Source of the DNA: Pampus argenteus | Taxonomy: Eukaryota; Chordata; Actinopteri; Scombriformes; Stromateidae | DNA: 64,000 nt | NCBI GenBank assembly: GCA_036937835.1 | Contig: CM072870.1 | Span: forward strand, 1,922,001-1,986,000 | Direction of reading: 5' to 3' | Part shown: positions 62,378 through 64,000 of the stretch, piece by piece | How the letters are laid out: each line of letters opens with the position of its first letter | Numbering within the stretch: the stretch's first letter is position 1 | Made by a program: the position numbers and the translations under genes | Notes under the pieces: model-generated | Told to the model about the DNA's origin: nothing | The model's database searches: none | What the model saw: the letters and a program-made list of their open reading frames with translations, nothing else

Positions 62378-63393
62378 CTAATTATTAGAAATCAGTTACT
62401 TGTTGATGGCAAACATGGTTTTGATTGAAAATATTGCTCCATGTTTAAGAAAAACTGTAGTTGTCAGTTTTGGCCTGAGAGAAAGTTTATTTTTACAAAT
62501 GTTACAGTAAAAGCTGCAGGAAGCTCTCAGAAGTGAGTTTTTTGGTCCTAATCATTAGAAATCAGTTACTTGTTGATGGCAAACGTGGTTTTGATTGAAA
62601 ATATTGCTCCTTGTTTAAGAAAAACTGTAGTTGTCAGTTTTGGCCTGAGAGAAAGCTATTTTTACTAATGTTACAGTAAAAGCTGCAGGAAGCTCTCAGA
62701 AGTGAGTTTTTTGGTCCTAATCATTAGAAATCACTTACTTGTTGATGGCAAACATGGTTTTGATTAAATACATTGCTCCTTGTTTAAGAAAAACTGTAGT
62801 TGTCAGTTTTGGCCTGAGAGAAAGCTATTTTTACTAATGTTACAGTAAAAGCTGCAGGAAGCTCTCAGAAGTGAGCTTTTTGGTCCAAATCATTAGAAAT
62901 CAGTTACTTGTTGATAGCAAACATGGTTTTGATTGAAAATATTGCTCCTTGTTTAAGAAAAACTGTAGTTGTCAGTTTTGGCCTGAGAGAAAGCTATTTT
63001 TACTAATGTTACAGTAAAAGCTGCAGGAAGCTCTCAGAAGTGAGTTTTTTGGTCCTAATCTTTAGAAATCAGTTACTTGTTGATGGCAAACATGGTTTTG
63101 ATTGAAAATATTGCTCCTTGTTTAAGAAAAACTGTAGTTGTCAGTTTTGGCCTGAGAGAAAGCTATTTTTTACAAATGTTACAGTAAAAGCTGCAGGAAG
63201 CTCTCAGAAGTGAGTTTTTTGGTCCTAATCATTAGAAGTCAGTTACTTGTTGATGGCAAACATGGTTTTGATTGAAAATATTGCTCTTTGTTTAAGAAAA
63301 ACTGTAGTTGTCAGTTTTGGCCTGAGAGAAAGGTATTTTTACAAATGTTACAGTAAAAGCTGCAGGAAGCTCTCAGAAGTGAGTTTTTTGGTC
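62378..63393 (+). repeat. 169-bp units downstream of the 7.78-kb repeats
   Basis: Six units: a start of a third 7.78-kb-type copy, then types reused from elsewhere (GATTAAATACATT with TTTACTAATG, GAGCTTTTTGGTCCAAATC, CTAATCTTTAG, TGCTCTTTG) in an order I do not see elsewhere. One private insertion is GAAAGTTTATTTTT at about 62485. Confidence 0.85.
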
Positions 63394-63902
63394 CTAATCA
63401 TTAGAAATCAGTTACTTGTTGATGGCAAACATGGTTTTGATTGAAAATATTGCTCCTTGTTTAAGAAAAACTGTAGTTGTCAGTTTTGGCCTGAGACAAA
63501 GCTATTTTTACAAATGTTACAGAAAAAGCTGCAGGAAGCTCTCAGAAGTGAGTTTTTTGGTCCTAATCATTAGAAATCAGTAACTTGTTGATGGCAAACA
63601 TGGTTTTGATTGAAAATATTGTTCCTTGTTTAAGAAAAACTGTAGTTGTCAGTTTTAGCCTGAGAGAAAGCTATTTTTACAAATGTTACAGTAAAAGCTG
63701 CAGGAATCTCTCAGAAGTGAGTTTTTTTGGTCCTAATCATTAGAAATCAGTTACTTGTTGATGGCAAACATGGTTTTGATCGAAAATATTGCTCCTTGTT
63801 TAAGAAAAACTGTAGTTGTCAGTTTTGCCCTGAGAGAAAGCTATTTTTTACAAATGTTACAGTAAAAGCTGCAGGAAGCTCTCAGAAGTGAGTTTTTTGG
63901 TC
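63394..63902 (+). repeat. Three monomers with private substitutions near the right end
   Basis: Units of 169, 170 and 170 bp. Changes I do not see elsewhere include ACAGAAAAAGCTGC, ATCAGTAACTTG, AGTTTTAGCCTG, GATCGAAAATATT and AGTTTTGCCCTGAG. ATTGTTCC is shared with 27363, GGAATCTCTC with 9908, and the GTGAGTTTTTTTGG 7-T run with 52560 and 61187. Their density contrasts with the reuse of common variants in the rest of block D. Confidence 0.8.
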
Positions 63903-64000
63903 CTAATCATTAGAAATCAGTTACTTGTTGATGGCAAACATGGTTTTGATTGAAAATATTGCTCCTTGTTTAAGAAAAACTGTAGTTGTCAGTTTTGGCC
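63903..64000 (+). repeat. Partial 169-class monomer cut by the window end
   Basis: The last 98 bases run from CTAATCATTAG to AGTTTTGGCC with no deviation from consensus (ACTGTAG type). The array continues past the window. Confidence 0.9.

Larger units (their letters stand above)
1..64000 (+). repeat. Tandem satellite array, 169/178-bp monomers, uninterrupted
   Basis: The full window is made of head-to-tail copies of one monomer, phased here at CTAATCATT. Landmarks in order are CTAATCATTAGAAATCAG, ACTTGTTGATGGCAAACATG, GTTTTGATTGAAAATATTG, CTCCTTGTTTAAGAAAAACT, AGTTGTCAGTTTTGGCC, AAAGCTATTTTTACAAATG, AAAAGCTGCAGGAAGCTC and GAAGTGAGTTTTTTGGTC. I count about 372 full units, all in one orientation, with no foreign insertion. 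The 178-bp consensus is about 35% GC. Monomer size near nucleosome plus linker, orientation and homogeneity fit centromeric or heterochromatic satellites of eukaryotes. I do not recognise the family. I see no CENP-B-box-like motif (TTCG....CGGG), so centromere function is an inference only. Confidence 0.97.
39722..64000 (+). repeat. 169-bp-class satellite block D (about 143 monomers)
   Basis: All units lack the dyad and carry ACTGTAG or close variants. The block is dominated by a three-unit core (TACATATG unit, CTCAAAAG unit, then GAGACAAAGC unit ending GGTACT or GGTCCT) that usually recurs every 845 bp. Other frequent types are CAACCATAG, TTTACTAATG, CAAACGTGG and GATTAAATACATT. Length variation is small: 143 units span 24181 bp. 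No gene or insertion is visible. Confidence 0.95.

Noticed and set aside
359..63444. About 200 overlapping open reading frames of 61-71 codons, all with one related translation
   Set aside because: They arise because 178, 169, 172 and 181 all equal 1 modulo 3, so each frame runs across a junction and stops at TGA in the next unit. Each overlaps the next by 29 nt in a different frame. Many units break the frame (TTAAAG gives TAA; 6-T or 7-T tracts shift it). No start-site context, splice pattern or unique copy supports a gene.
1..64000. CRISPR array
   Set aside because: There are no unique spacers between the repeats, the unit is far too long, and neighbouring units vary only as a satellite does.
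1..64000. Transposon, LTR or insertion sequence
   Set aside because: I found no terminal repeats, target-site duplications, coding remnants or break in monomer register anywhere in the window.

Overview
The whole 64 kb window is one uninterrupted head-to-tail satellite DNA array. I count about 372 complete monomers plus a partial one at the right end, all on the same strand. I see no unique sequence, protein-coding gene, RNA gene, transposon or inversion. Both ends of the window lie inside the array, so the true array is longer than 64 kb. Monomers come in two length classes, 178 bp and 169 bp. They share the same sequence and differ mainly by a 9-bp segment that makes a near-perfect dyad in the 178-bp class. 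The 178-bp consensus is about 35% GC. Nucleosome-sized units, single orientation, high identity and layered higher-order repeats (HORs) point to a eukaryotic centromeric or other heterochromatic satellite. I do not recognise the family and cannot name the organism. A centromeric role is an inference; nothing in the sequence proves it.

Units are phased here to start at CTAATCATT. Layout: 178-bp class 1-10647 (60 units); 169-bp class 10648-11496; 178-bp class 11497-11852; 169-bp class 11853-27128 (about 90 units); an interdigitated zone 27129-39721 in which the classes alternate in blocks of 2 to 25 units, including 25 units of 178 bp at 30599-35048; then 169-bp class 39722-64000 (about 143 units). 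A divergent 178-bp subfamily (GAGTGAAAATATGGCTCC, ATCTATAG) is confined to 34693-39721.

Many layers of segmental duplication are superimposed, with periods near 356/534, 676/677, 712, 845, 1205, 1424, 1690, 1941, 2260, 3282 and 7778 bp. Nearly all equal a whole number of monomers, as expected from unequal exchange or break-induced replication in register. The largest is a 7.78-kb block (about 46 monomers) at 46823-54600, repeated at 54601-62377. Each copy has since gained its own, different 845-bp (5-monomer) expansion, and one crossover can be placed within 17 bp. A three-monomer core recurs 20 times in fixed order, 18 of them to the right of 42.9 kb. The last three full monomers carry private substitutions not seen elsewhere, a possible sign that the array edge is near.

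Every open reading frame of 61-71 codons is the same translation of the repeat running across a monomer junction. These frames are broken in many units and I do not call them genes. There is therefore no gene network to describe; the biology here is repeat structure and repeat evolution.
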